This document shows, piece by piece, positions 37,334 to 45,597 of a stretch of DNA of 64,000 nucleotides. A program made the position numbers and the translations under genes. The stretch's first letter is position 1; each line of letters begins with the position of its first letter. The DNA is taken from NCBI RefSeq assembly GCF_001544075.1, contig NZ_BCNT01000001.1:434001-498000 (forward strand), written 5' to 3'. Origin of the DNA: Comamonas terrae (GTDB lineage: Bacteria > Pseudomonadota > Gammaproteobacteria > Burkholderiales > Burkholderiaceae_C). Below the pieces are notes generated by a model. It saw only the letters and a list, made by a program, of their open reading frames with translations. It did no database searches and was not told the DNA's origin.

Positions 37334-37648
37334 TCAGAAGCGCTGCTCCTCGCGTGCGCGGCGCTGGCGTTCGGTACGGGCCTGGGCGAGCTGGGCGCGC
37401 TCGGCAATCAGGTTCACCTCGGTCGCGCAATTGAATTCATCCAGCGAGAACACCATGGTGGCGCCTGGCGCAAGCCGGGGCACGGTCAGGTGCAGCGGCA
37501 GCGACAGATCCACGGGCGCGCGGTTGGAGCGGTAGATCAGCTCGTTGCCGGGCGCATAGACAAAGTAGCAGGCGGCCGACGCGGCCTGCGCCAGCGCACA
37601 GGCCGACAGCAGCAGGGCGGCACGCAAGGCGGTGGCAGCAGCAGTCAT
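37334..37648 (-). CDS. Hypothetical small secreted protein
   Basis: A 104-residue protein with a Sec signal (LLLSACALAQAASA, cleavage near residue 26). The mature part begins A-C-Y-F-V-Y-A-P-G-N-E-L-I-Y-R-S, is beta-rich with two cysteines, and ends in a basic coiled tail (ARTERQRRAREEQRF). Similar short proteins are common in Burkholderiales, but I know no function. AAAGGGAG precedes ATG 37648. Confidence 0.75.
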   Translation of the reverse strand: MTAAATALRAALLLSACALAQAASAACYFVYAPGNELIYRSNRAPVDLSLPLHLTVPRLAPGATMVFSLDEFNCATEVNLIAERAQLAQARTERQRRAREEQRF

Positions 37649-37826
37649 GTCTCTCCCTTTCTCCGATTTCTGCGTTGAATGGGCGCCATTATGGTTCAGC
37701 CCCGCACGGGCCACGCAACGGCCGGCAGAGCGGCCCGGCCTTGTCGAGAGAGGAAATTTCTTTTCCCTGAGAAATCATTCATCGCGAAACTCCTGTGCCT
37801 CATGCACTCTTCACCGACTCTCCCTG

Positions 37827-37860
37827 ATTTGAAATTTCTGTATTGACAGAAATTTCAAAT
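37827..37860 (+). promoter_or_regulatory. Perfect 15-bp-arm palindrome, probable operator
   Basis: ATTTGAAATTTCTGT - ATTG - ACAGAAATTTCAAAT, ending 17 bases before the regulator start. The size, symmetry and position fit a dimeric MarR/GbsR-type autoregulatory site; each arm also contains the smaller palindrome GAAATTTC. Confidence 0.85.
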
Positions 37861-37877
37861 GCCGCAACACTGGCCGC

Positions 37878-38411
37878 ATGCAACTGAGTCCCATCGCCCG
37901 ACGCTTTGTCCACCACTGGGGTGACATGGGCAACGCCTGGGGCGTGAACCGCACCGTGGCGCAGATCCATGCGCTGCTGTTCTTCCACGGCCGGCCGCTC
38001 CATGCCGAGGAGATCGGCGAAACCCTGGGCGCGGCGCGCTCCAACGTCAGCACCAGCCTCAAGGAGCTGCTGGCCTGGAAGCTGATCCGCGCCAGCCGCC
38101 GCCCCGGCGACCGGCGCGACTACTTCGAGACCTCGGCCGATGTCTGGGAACTGCTGCGCACCATCGTGCGCGAGCGCAAGCAGCGCGAGTTCGATCCCAC
38201 CTCGGCCCTGCTGCGCGAGCTGATCGCCCAGCCCGACTTCGAGAATGAGACACCCGACACCCAGGACCGCGTGCACGAAACGCTGCGCCTCATGGATTCG
38301 CTGGGCGTCTGGACCGACGAGATGCTGCGCCTGTCGCCCGCCACGCTGGACAAGATCCTGCGGCTGGGCGCCAGCGTGCAGCGCTTTGTGCGCGGCGGCG
38401 AGACGCGCTGA
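37878..38411 (+). CDS. GbsR/MarR-family transcriptional regulator
   Basis: A 177-residue winged-helix regulator. The DNA-binding region spans about 25-90 (EEIGETLGAARSNVSTSLKE as helix-turn-helix, RRPGDRRDYF as wing), and a C-terminal helical dimer region follows. The GbsR subgroup is suggested by the FHGRPLHAEEI start and the C-terminal pattern. It probably represses its own four-gene operon from the palindrome at 37827. The inducer is unknown. Confidence 0.9.
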   Translation: MQLSPIARRFVHHWGDMGNAWGVNRTVAQIHALLFFHGRPLHAEEIGETLGAARSNVSTSLKELLAWKLIRASRRPGDRRDYFETSADVWELLRTIVRERKQREFDPTSALLRELIAQPDFENETPDTQDRVHETLRLMDSLGVWTDEMLRLSPATLDKILRLGASVQRFVRGGETR

Positions 38412-38443
38412 CGCGGCCTTCTGCATCTGCGAAAGGAAAGACC

Positions 38444-39322
38444 ATGCGTATCCTGATCTGCGGCGGCACCGGCTTTCTGGGCCGCCATGTCGTGAATGCC
38501 CTGATACAGGCCGGCCACGACCCGGTGGTGCGCAGCCGCCACTCCGACCCGGCGCTGGATTTCGCCCATGCGACCGACGCAGAGGCCTGGCGACCTCACC
38601 TGCAGAACGTGGATGCCGTGGTCAACGCCGTGGGCGCACTGCGCGACACGCCCGCCCAGTCGCTGGACATGCTGCACACGGCCGCGCCCATGGCGCTGTT
38701 CGACGCCTGCGCCCAGGCCGGCATACGCCGCGTGGTCCAGGTTTCGGCCCTGGGCGTCCATGAAGGCGACACGCGCTACGCCAGCACCAAGCGTGCGGCC
38801 GACGATCATCTGCTGGCGCTGAACGCCGCCGGCCGCCTGCATGGCGTGGTCGTGCGCCCCAGCGTCATCTTCGGCGCCGGCGGCGCCAGCACCGAACTGT
38901 TCCTGGCCCTGGCCCGGCTGCCCGTCCTGCTGTTGCCCCAGGCCGTGCGCGACAGCTTCATACAGCCCCTGGCCGTGCGCGACCTGGCTGAAGTGCTGGC
39001 CCGCCTGGCCGCGCAGGATGAGCCCACCGGTGTCGTCAACCTGGGAGGTCCCGAGCCCGTGGCCATGGGCAGCCTGATTGCCAGCCTGCGCGCGCAGATG
39101 GGCCGGGCGCCGGCCCGGGTGGGCCATCTGCCGCAGTGGGCCAGCGTGGCCAGCGCCAAGGTCGGCGACCGCATCAGCGCCCTGCCCTGGTGCAGCGAAA
39201 CCCTGGCGCTGCTGCAAAACAGCAATGTGACCGATCCCCAGACGCTGGCGGACCTGCTGGGCCGCCCTCCCGTGCCGCCGCAGCGCCTGTACGCCACCTT
39301 GCCCAGGGAGCGCAGATCGTGA
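38444..39322 (+). CDS. SDR-type NAD(P)-binding epimerase/oxidoreductase
   Basis: A 292-residue atypical SDR: Rossmann motif I-C-G-G-T-G-F-L-G-R near the N-terminus, NAVGALRDTPAQSLDM, VQVSALGVH and a Y-x3-K-like YASTKRAAD. It resembles the NDUFA9-like/YwnB group that binds NAD(P) and often lacks a defined substrate. It is 32 bases after the regulator and overlaps the next gene by four bases (GTGA). Confidence 0.87.
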   Translation: MRILICGGTGFLGRHVVNALIQAGHDPVVRSRHSDPALDFAHATDAEAWRPHLQNVDAVVNAVGALRDTPAQSLDMLHTAAPMALFDACAQAGIRRVVQVSALGVHEGDTRYASTKRAADDHLLALNAAGRLHGVVVRPSVIFGAGGASTELFLALARLPVLLLPQAVRDSFIQPLAVRDLAEVLARLAAQDEPTGVVNLGGPEPVAMGSLIASLRAQMGRAPARVGHLPQWASVASAKVGDRISALPWCSETLALLQNSNVTDPQTLADLLGRPPVPPQRLYATLPRERRS

Positions 39323-39765
39323 GTCCAATCCAGAACCTGCATGGTGCCAGGGCGGCCGTCGCTCCCCTGCACCGCGCCATGCACGGCAGCCTGGTAATGG
39401 TCTGGCTGGGCACGGCCCTGGTCAGCGCCCTGGATTTCTGGGGATGGTCCGGCCTGGAGCACGAAGGCGCACGCCTGCTGGCCGCCAGCGGCATTGCCGA
39501 TGCGCGCTGGCAGGCGGCGCTGATCTGGGGCGGGCTGCTGGCCGACCTGGCCGTGGGCCTGGCCCTGGCCTTCAGGCCCGGCCGCGCCAGCTACGGTGCC
39601 GCGCTGGCCCTGATGGCCGCTATGACCGTGGCGGGCACGGCGCTGCAGCCCCTGCTCTGGCTGCATCCGCTGGGCCCGCTGCTCAAGAACCTGCCGATCG
39701 CCGCCATGCTGTGCTTTCTGCTGCAGGCCGGCCGCACTCCCTCTGCCACCAGAGAAAATCCATGA
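39319..39765 (+). CDS. DoxX-like membrane protein
   Basis: GTG start 39319 overlaps the SDR stop, with GGGAG upstream; 148 residues with four hydrophobic helices. It resembles the DoxX-like partner regularly found with an SDR protein, sometimes as a C-terminal fusion. The function is unknown; DoxX relatives occur in redox and quinone systems. Its stop overlaps the next start (ATGA). Confidence 0.8.
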   Translation: MSPIQNLHGARAAVAPLHRAMHGSLVMVWLGTALVSALDFWGWSGLEHEGARLLAASGIADARWQAALIWGGLLADLAVGLALAFRPGRASYGAALALMAAMTVAGTALQPLLWLHPLGPLLKNLPIAAMLCFLLQAGRTPSATRENP

Positions 39766-40238
39766 ATACCTATCTGCTGCTCAAGACTTTGCACATCGTC
39801 TCCAGCGTGCTGCTGGTCGGCACCGGCCTGGGCTCGGCCTTTTACATGTTCTTTGCCAACCGCAGCGGCTCGGTGGCCGCGCAGGCCGTGGTCACGCGGC
39901 TCGTCGTGCGGGCCGACTGGTGGTTCACCACACCCTGCATCTTCATCCAGCCGGCCACCGGCATCGCCATGGCGCACATGGCAGGCTGGCCGCTGTCCAC
40001 GCCCTGGCTGGCGCTGTCGCTGGGGCTTTATGCGCTGGCCGGCGCCTGCTGGCTGCCCGTGGTCTGGCTGCAGGTGCGCATGGCCGCCATGGCAGCCCAG
40101 GCCCACCGGCAGGCAGGCACCCTGCCCGCGCTCTACCTGGCCTACCAGCGCCGCTGGGAAACGCTGGGCTACCCGGCCTTCCTGGCCATGGCAGGCACCT
40201 ATTTCCTCATGGTGAACAAGCCGGCGCTCTGGGGTTGA
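39762..40238 (+). CDS. DUF2269 membrane protein
   Basis: A 158-residue four-helix membrane protein starting MNTYLLLKTLHIVSSVLLVG. The H-I-x-S-x-x-L-L-x-G-T-G pattern and an internal WWFTTPCIFIQPATG are typical of DUF2269. Conserved His and Trp residues near the membrane face could be redox or haem ligands. It is the last gene of the regulator-SDR-DoxX-DUF2269 operon. Confidence 0.82.
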   Translation: MNTYLLLKTLHIVSSVLLVGTGLGSAFYMFFANRSGSVAAQAVVTRLVVRADWWFTTPCIFIQPATGIAMAHMAGWPLSTPWLALSLGLYALAGACWLPVVWLQVRMAAMAAQAHRQAGTLPALYLAYQRRWETLGYPAFLAMAGTYFLMVNKPALWG

Positions 40239-40260
40239 TTCCCGCTGCGCCGGCCCGGGC

Positions 40261-41604
40261 TCACAGCTCGCGCCGGGGCTTTTGCGGCGCGTAGCGGTCG
40301 GCCTGGATGTCGGGCGTCACGCCGTGCGTGAACACCTCCTCGGTGATGGGCAGGAACTGGGCGTTCCAGGCCTCCCACTGGCGCTTGAGCGACTCGAAGA
40401 CCTCGGGATGCCGGTGGCGCAGGTTGGCGCGCTCGCGCGCATCGTCCTCCACGTCGAACAGGAATTCGTTGTCGTTGATCTTCAGGTACTTGAAGGCGCC
40501 GGCACGCACGGCGCGCTGCTCCTGCGCCTTGTAGCGCCAGAACAGCGTGCGCGCGTACTGCGGCGCCCGGCCTTCGAGCACGGGCAGCAGGTTGTCGCCG
40601 TCGGGCGCATGGTCCGCATCGGGGGCCACGCCGGCGGCCGCCAGCAGCGTGGGCAGCCAGTCCATGCTGACCGCAACCTGGCTGCTGACCTGGGGCGCGA
40701 TGCGCGCCGGCCAGCGCAGCAGCGTGGGCACGCGTATGCCGCCTTCCAGCAGCTCGGTCTTCTGGCCCGTGAACGGCCAGGTCTTGGAAAAGCGCTCGCC
40801 CCCGTTGTCGCTGGTGAAGACCACGATGGTGTTGCGCTCCAGGCCCTGTTCGCGCAAGGCCTCGAGCACCTGGCCCACGGCCTGGTCCAGCGAGCGCACC
40901 ATGCGCGCATAGGTGGCGAGATTGCCGCCGTCGTAGTGGAACAGGTCCTGGAGGCTGCGCGAGATCTCCTCGTCCTCCGGCCCCACCCAGGGCCAGTGCG
41001 GCGCCGTGAAGTGCAGCGACAGCAGGAAGGGCTTGCTGGCGTCGCGGCGCCCGCTCTTGCCGTTGATCCAGTCCACGGCCTCGTCGGCCAGCAGCTGGGT
41101 GTAGTAGCCCACGCGTTCCACCGGCACCTCGCCCTCGTACAGGTCGCGCGGCACGGCCTCGCCCACGCCGGGCTTGTGCGTGAAGTAGTCGATGGCGCCG
41201 CCGTAGTTGCCGAAGAAGTGGCCGTAGCCGCTCTTGAGCGGACCGAAGTGCGGCAGGCTGCCCAGGTGCCACTTGCCGACCAGCGCGGTGTCGTAGCCCG
41301 CATCCTGCAGCAGCGAGGGCAGCGTGGGATGCTCGGGCGGCAGGCCATGCACATGGGCCTGGCGCACCAGCGGTTCCTCCAGCCCGCCGCGCAGCCGGTA
41401 CTGGTAGCGGCCCGTGATCAGCGCGAAGCGCGTGGCCGAGCAGACGGCCGAGTTGGCATAGGCCTGGGTGAAGCGCACGCCCTGGGCGGCCAGCGCGTCC
41501 AGGTGCGGGGTCTGGTAGTCGGCCTGGCCGTAGACGCTGAGATCCGCCCAGCCCAGGTCATCGGCCAGGATGAAGACGATGTTGGGACGCTGATCGCTGC
41601 TCAT
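40261..41604 (-). CDS. Sulfatase (arylsulfatase-type)
   Basis: A 447-residue type I sulfatase that hydrolyses organic sulfate esters. The N-terminal metal site is PNIVFILADDLGWADLSVYG; the formylglycine site is C55-S-A-T-R followed by FALITGR. The consensus is C-x-P-S-R, so Pro is replaced by Ala; C-x-A-x-R forms exist in some sulfatases. No signal peptide is seen, implying a cytoplasmic enzyme acting on imported sulfate esters. ATG 41604 overlaps the binding-protein stop (ATGA), so it belongs to the ABC operon. Confidence 0.9.
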   Translation of the reverse strand: MSSDQRPNIVFILADDLGWADLSVYGQADYQTPHLDALAAQGVRFTQAYANSAVCSATRFALITGRYQYRLRGGLEEPLVRQAHVHGLPPEHPTLPSLLQDAGYDTALVGKWHLGSLPHFGPLKSGYGHFFGNYGGAIDYFTHKPGVGEAVPRDLYEGEVPVERVGYYTQLLADEAVDWINGKSGRRDASKPFLLSLHFTAPHWPWVGPEDEEISRSLQDLFHYDGGNLATYARMVRSLDQAVGQVLEALREQGLERNTIVVFTSDNGGERFSKTWPFTGQKTELLEGGIRVPTLLRWPARIAPQVSSQVAVSMDWLPTLLAAAGVAPDADHAPDGDNLLPVLEGRAPQYARTLFWRYKAQEQRAVRAGAFKYLKINDNEFLFDVEDDARERANLRHRHPEVFESLKRQWEAWNAQFLPITEEVFTHGVTPDIQADRYAPQKPRREL

Positions 41605-42770
41605 GCCGCGCCTTTCTTGCCCGCGGCCTGGGCCAGGGCCTTGCCGTTGGCATCGGTGGCGCGCCACTGCGCCTGCAGCTTCAGGTCCTGCAGCGCCTGC
41701 TGCACGAAGGCCGGCGCCAGCCAGGCATTCACGTCGATGCTGCCGCGTACCAGGCCCAGGCGCTTGCCGTCGTCGAGCACGCCCTGGTAGGCGGCCTTGA
41801 GGCCTTCGTCCAGCAGCGGCGAGAAACGCTGGTTCAGGTCGTCGCCCGCGAGCTCCTCGCGAAAGCCGATATCGGGATTGCCGCTGGTCTCGGCATACAG
41901 GCGGATCAGTTCCTCGCGATGCGATTCCTGCGACGCCCATTGCGCCGCCCGCACCAGCTGGTTGGTCACGCGCTGCAGCAGCGGGGCCTGGCCGGTGGTG
42001 AACTCCTGCGTGGCCAGCATGCCCGAGCTGATGGACAGGTCGCGCCCCTTGCCGCGCGTGCTGATGGGAATGCCCACCCCCTTGTCGCGCAGCACGAACA
42101 GGTCGGCGCCGCCGAAGGTGGCGTCCAGCTGCCCCGCCACCACGGCGGCCTTGGAGCTGGGCCAGTCCATGTTGATGAGCTTGACGTCCTTTTCCGTCAG
42201 GCCCGCGCCGGCCAGCAGGTGGTCAAACGGGCGCTGGTAGGCCGTGCCCTTGAGCACCGAGACCTTCTTGCCGCGCAGGTCGGCCACGGTCTTGATGCCG
42301 GAGCCCGGCGCCGTGGCCAGGTAGCTGCCGGTGCCGCGTCCGGTGGCGGCGATGAAGCGCGTGTCCAGGCCGCGCGCCTTGTGGATGACCGAGGCCAGGT
42401 CGCCCAGGAAGACGATGTCCAGCTGCCTGGCCGACAGCGCCTCGGCCACGGCCGGGCCCGCGCCGCGGAAGAAATGCCACTCGACCTGGATGCCGTCGCG
42501 TGCGAACTCCTGCTCCAGCCACTTGCGGGCATGCAGCACCGCGGCCGAGCCCGCGCCCGGCGTGGGCTTGCCGGCCGTGCCCAGATCGGGCGAGCCCAGC
42601 CGTATCACCCGGGCCGTGGCCTGGGCCCGCGCCACCCAGGGCGCGGCACCGGCGGCCAGGCTCAGGGCCAGCAGGGAGCGGCGCGTGATGGCGCCGGCAG
42701 CGCCGGACACGCGGGCAGGTTCGGCAACGCCGTGCGAGGCGGCAACAGAGGTCAGCGATTCATGGTTCAT
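41601..42770 (-). CDS. ABC transporter substrate-binding protein for sulfonates or sulfate esters
   Basis: A 389-residue SsuA/TauA/AtsR-type periplasmic protein with a Tat-like signal (TRRSLLALSLAAGAAPWVARA). The NMT1/SsuA pattern is present: H-F-F-R-G-A-G-P, GDLASVIHKARGLD, DLRGKKVSVLKGTAYQRPFD, DATFGGADLFVL. Linked sulfatase and dioxygenase genes suggest alkyl or aryl sulfate esters rather than taurine. Start ATG 42770. Confidence 0.9.
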   Translation of the reverse strand: MNHESLTSVAASHGVAEPARVSGAAGAITRRSLLALSLAAGAAPWVARAQATARVIRLGSPDLGTAGKPTPGAGSAAVLHARKWLEQEFARDGIQVEWHFFRGAGPAVAEALSARQLDIVFLGDLASVIHKARGLDTRFIAATGRGTGSYLATAPGSGIKTVADLRGKKVSVLKGTAYQRPFDHLLAGAGLTEKDVKLINMDWPSSKAAVVAGQLDATFGGADLFVLRDKGVGIPISTRGKGRDLSISSGMLATQEFTTGQAPLLQRVTNQLVRAAQWASQESHREELIRLYAETSGNPDIGFREELAGDDLNQRFSPLLDEGLKAAYQGVLDDGKRLGLVRGSIDVNAWLAPAFVQQALQDLKLQAQWRATDANGKALAQAAGKKGAA

Positions 42771-42814
42771 GGGAAATTTCTGTGAAGGTTTCTGAAGGAA
42801 AAAATGGGCAAGGC

Positions 42815-43648
42815 TCAGACCGCGAAGCGCCAATGCACAGCAGGCAGGTCCGTGGGCAGGTCGGCCGGCAGCAGCTGCGGCGCCTCGGCCAGGCCTGCGG
42901 GAGAAAACTCGCGCAGCACCTCGTCCCTCACGGCGGCAAAGGCCGCCGAGGCACGCTCGCGCGGCTGGGCCAGCGGCACGGGCACGGTGCGGCGTATGCG
43001 GCCGGGCCGCGGCTCCATGACCACCACGCGCTGGCCGAGGTAGACCGCCTCCTCCACGTCGTGGGTCACGAGAATCATGGTGATGCCCTCCTGCTGCCAG
43101 ATGCGGCGCAGCTCGTCCTGCAGGTGGGCGCGCGTCATGGCGTCCAGCGCGCCGAAAGGCTCGTCCAGCAGCAGCACGTCGGGCCGGTTGACCAGGGCGC
43201 GCGCAATCGCCACGCGCTGCGACATGCCGCCCGAGAGCTGGTGCGGATAGGCCTGCTCGAAGCCTTGCAGCCCCACCAGCGCGATGTGCTCGCGCACGGC
43301 CTGCTCCTGCGCGGCACGGGGCAGGCCCGCGTTGAGCAGGCCCATGGCCACGTTCTTCTCCACCGTGAGCCAGGGAAACAGCCGGTGCTCCTGGAACACG
43401 ATGCCGCGCTCCAGTCCCGGCCCGCGCACGGGGCGTCCGCCCAGCAGCACCTGGCCTTCGTACTCGCTCTCCAGCCCGACGATGAGGCGCAGCAGCGTGG
43501 ACTTGCCGCAGCCGCTGGAGCCCACGATACTCACGAACTCGCCGGCGGCGATGGACAGGTTCACGTCCTGCAGCACGGGCAGCGCGCGGCCCTCGACTTC
43601 ATAACGTTTGTTCAGCCCCCGGATTTCCAGGGAATCGGCATGCGCCAT
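42815..43648 (-). CDS. ABC transporter ATPase (SsuB/TauB type)
   Basis: A 277-residue nucleotide-binding subunit with Walker [11 protein letters not shown]-loop [10 protein letters not shown], signature [15 protein letters not shown], Walker [12 protein letters not shown] and the switch His in VTHDVEEA. It energises the permease pair at 43668-45329. It starts 19 bases after the second permease gene. Confidence 0.94.
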   Translation of the reverse strand: MAHADSLEIRGLNKRYEVEGRALPVLQDVNLSIAAGEFVSIVGSSGCGKSTLLRLIVGLESEYEGQVLLGGRPVRGPGLERGIVFQEHRLFPWLTVEKNVAMGLLNAGLPRAAQEQAVREHIALVGLQGFEQAYPHQLSGGMSQRVAIARALVNRPDVLLLDEPFGALDAMTRAHLQDELRRIWQQEGITMILVTHDVEEAVYLGQRVVVMEPRPGRIRRTVPVPLAQPRERASAAFAAVRDEVLREFSPAGLAEAPQLLPADLPTDLPAVHWRFAV

Positions 43649-43667
43649 CTTGTTCTCTCTTTCCAGT

Positions 43668-44471
43668 TCAATAGCGGGCGACCGTCTTCACGCGCCAGGC
43701 CAGCAGGCGGCGCTCCACCGCCACCAGCAGGCTGTTGAGCGCAAAGCCCACCAGGGCGATCACCACCACCCCGAACAGCACCAGGTCCATCCAGAAATGC
43801 TCGCGCCCGTCGATCAGGGTGTTGCCCAGGCCCTGGCCCGAGGCCAGCAGGTACTCGGCGCCCAGCGTGGCCAGCCAGCCGTAGATCACCGCCAGCTGCA
43901 GCCCCGTGAAGATGGAGGCCGCGGCCGCCGGCAGCACCACGCGCCCCAGCATCTGCCAGCGGCTGAAATCCAGCACGCGCGCCACTTCCACGTATTCGCG
44001 CGGCACGCTGCGCACGCCTTCGAAGGTGCCCAGCACCACCGGGAAGAAGGCCGCCATGGCCACGAAGGCCACCTTGGCCGCATCGCCGATGCCGAACCAC
44101 ACCGACAGCATCGGGATCCAGGCGAACAGCGAGATCTGCTTGAGGGTGTGAAAGCTGGGCCCAAGCAGCCGCTCCGCCCGGCGCGAGGCGCCCAGCAGCG
44201 CTCCCACGGCCAGGCCCGCCGCGCTGCCCAGGGCCACGCCCCAGAGGCAGCGCCACAGGCTGGCCGACAAGGCCTGCGCCAGCGCGCCGCTGCGCACCTG
44301 GTCCACCGCCCGGCGCCAGACGTCGAGCGGGGAGACCAGCAGGGCGGAATCCGTCCAGCGCGCATGCGCGGCCCAGGCCCAGACGCCCAGCAGCAGCAGG
44401 GGAAGAATCCAGCCGCGCAGCCGGCGCGGCACCAGGGTGAAGGGGTTGGGGAACGAGCGGGTCGTCGCCAT
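43668..44471 (-). CDS. ABC transporter permease (sulfonate/sulfate-ester type), second subunit
   Basis: A 267-residue SsuC/TauC-like permease with about six helices and the EAA-type loop EYVEVARVLDFSRWQMLGRV V-L-P. Only 12 bases separate it from the partner permease. The two permeases are different proteins, so the transporter is a heterodimer, unlike SsuC, which is a homodimer. Confidence 0.92.
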   Translation of the reverse strand: MATTRSFPNPFTLVPRRLRGWILPLLLLGVWAWAAHARWTDSALLVSPLDVWRRAVDQVRSGALAQALSASLWRCLWGVALGSAAGLAVGALLGASRRAERLLGPSFHTLKQISLFAWIPMLSVWFGIGDAAKVAFVAMAAFFPVVLGTFEGVRSVPREYVEVARVLDFSRWQMLGRVVLPAAAASIFTGLQLAVIYGWLATLGAEYLLASGQGLGNTLIDGREHFWMDLVLFGVVVIALVGFALNSLLVAVERRLLAWRVKTVARY

Positions 44472-44483
44472 GGCGGTCCTCCT

Positions 44484-45329
44484 TCAGAACCCCGTGCGGC
44501 GCCAGCGCAGCAGCCGCGCCTCGGCCAGGGCCAGCAGCCGGTCCAGCGCAAAGCCCACGGCACCCACAGCCACCACGGCGGCCAGCACCACGTCGAGCTG
44601 GAACAGCTGGCGCCCGTAGACGATGAGAAAGCCTATGCCCTCGGAGGACGCCAGCAGCTCCACCACCACCAGGGCCAGCCAGGCATGGGTGAGGCCGTAG
44701 CGCAGCCCGTTCCAGATGGCGGCCGTGGCCGCGGGAAACACCACGCGGCCCAGCAGCTGCCGGCGCGTGAAGCCATAGACGCGCGCCACCTCCACGAAGC
44801 GCTGGGGCACGCCCTGTATGCCCTGGCAGGTATTGACCACGATGGGCACCAGGGCCGCCTTGGCGATCAGCAGGAACTTGAGCTCCTCGTCGATACCCAC
44901 CAGCAGGATCAGGAGCGGCAGCCAGCCGATCACCGGCACCTGGGCCAGCGCCTTGAACAGCGGGTACACATAGTCGCGGAAGGTGGCCGACAGCCCCAGG
45001 CCTATGCCCAGCGGCAGCCCCAGGGCCAGGGCCAGGCCAAAGCCCGCGGCCACGCGCTGCATGCTGATGCGCAGATGGCTCCCCAGCTCGCCCGAGGTCC
45101 ACAGCTCGGACAAGGCGGCCCACACCTGGGCCGGCGCGGGCAGCACCTGTTCGGGCACCCATTGCCTGGCGCTGGCCAGCTGCCACAGCGCGAGCAGGGC
45201 CAGCGGAAACACCCAGGCGGTCAGCCAGGCCCGGCCCAGGCGCTGCAGCGGGCCGGATGACAGCCGCAGCGGCAGGCGCTGCAGCGCGGGCATGGCGCGC
45301 GAAAGAGAGGAGACAGCGTAAATCGACAT
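44484..45329 (-). CDS. ABC transporter permease (sulfonate/sulfate-ester type), first subunit
   Basis: A 281-residue SsuC/TauC-like permease with the EAA-type loop PQRFVEVARVYGFTRRQLLG and about six helices. It is the first gene of the operon permease-permease-ATPase-binding protein-sulfatase. The 268-base leader contains a third possible copy of the sulfur promoter element. Confidence 0.92.
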   Translation of the reverse strand: MSIYAVSSLSRAMPALQRLPLRLSSGPLQRLGRAWLTAWVFPLALLALWQLASARQWVPEQVLPAPAQVWAALSELWTSGELGSHLRISMQRVAAGFGLALALGLPLGIGLGLSATFRDYVYPLFKALAQVPVIGWLPLLILLVGIDEELKFLLIAKAALVPIVVNTCQGIQGVPQRFVEVARVYGFTRRQLLGRVVFPAATAAIWNGLRYGLTHAWLALVVVELLASSEGIGFLIVYGRQLFQLDVVLAAVVAVGAVGFALDRLLALAEARLLRWRRTGF

Positions 45330-45347
45330 TCCTTCAGAACCTTTTCC

Positions 45348-45382
45348 GCCGTGGACGCAGCTTGCTGGCCCACGGCTTTTTT
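45348..45382 (+). terminator. Plus-strand terminator in the leader of a minus-strand operon
   Basis: GCCGTGG ... CCACGGC with a long loop (inner GCAGC-TT-GCTG), then six T on the plus strand. Both flanking genes run on the minus strand, so no annotated transcript needs it. Confidence 0.6.
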
Positions 45383-45425
45383 AGAATCAAAAAGAATTTA
45401 ATTTAGTTTTCTTATAACGATAAAT
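45380..45425 (-). promoter_or_regulatory. Possible third copy of the sulfur-promoter element
   Basis: AT-rich block with TCAAA (45387) and TTATAACG (45412), spaced 27 bases against 26 in the two good copies at 46955 and 56557. Sequence between them is only loosely similar. It lies about 60 bases before the first permease gene. Confidence 0.4.
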
Positions 45426-45540
45426 GGTAAATAGCAATATGCATGGACAAAGATGTTTCGCGCGGAAGCTACTGCCGGAAAGTTATGAGAAACCGCTCGC
45501 AAGCTTGCTACCAAAGCGTTTCAAGCTATTGATATGAAAG

Positions 45541-45567
45541 CAAAAAGGGCGTGCATGGCACGCCCTT
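45541..45567 (-). terminator. Terminator after the TauD/AtsK dioxygenase
   Basis: AAGGGCGTGC-ATG-GCACGCCCTT with TTTTT following on the minus strand. Confidence 0.9.
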
Positions 45568-45597
45568 GGGATTTTTCTCCGGTTCTGGCCAGACCGT

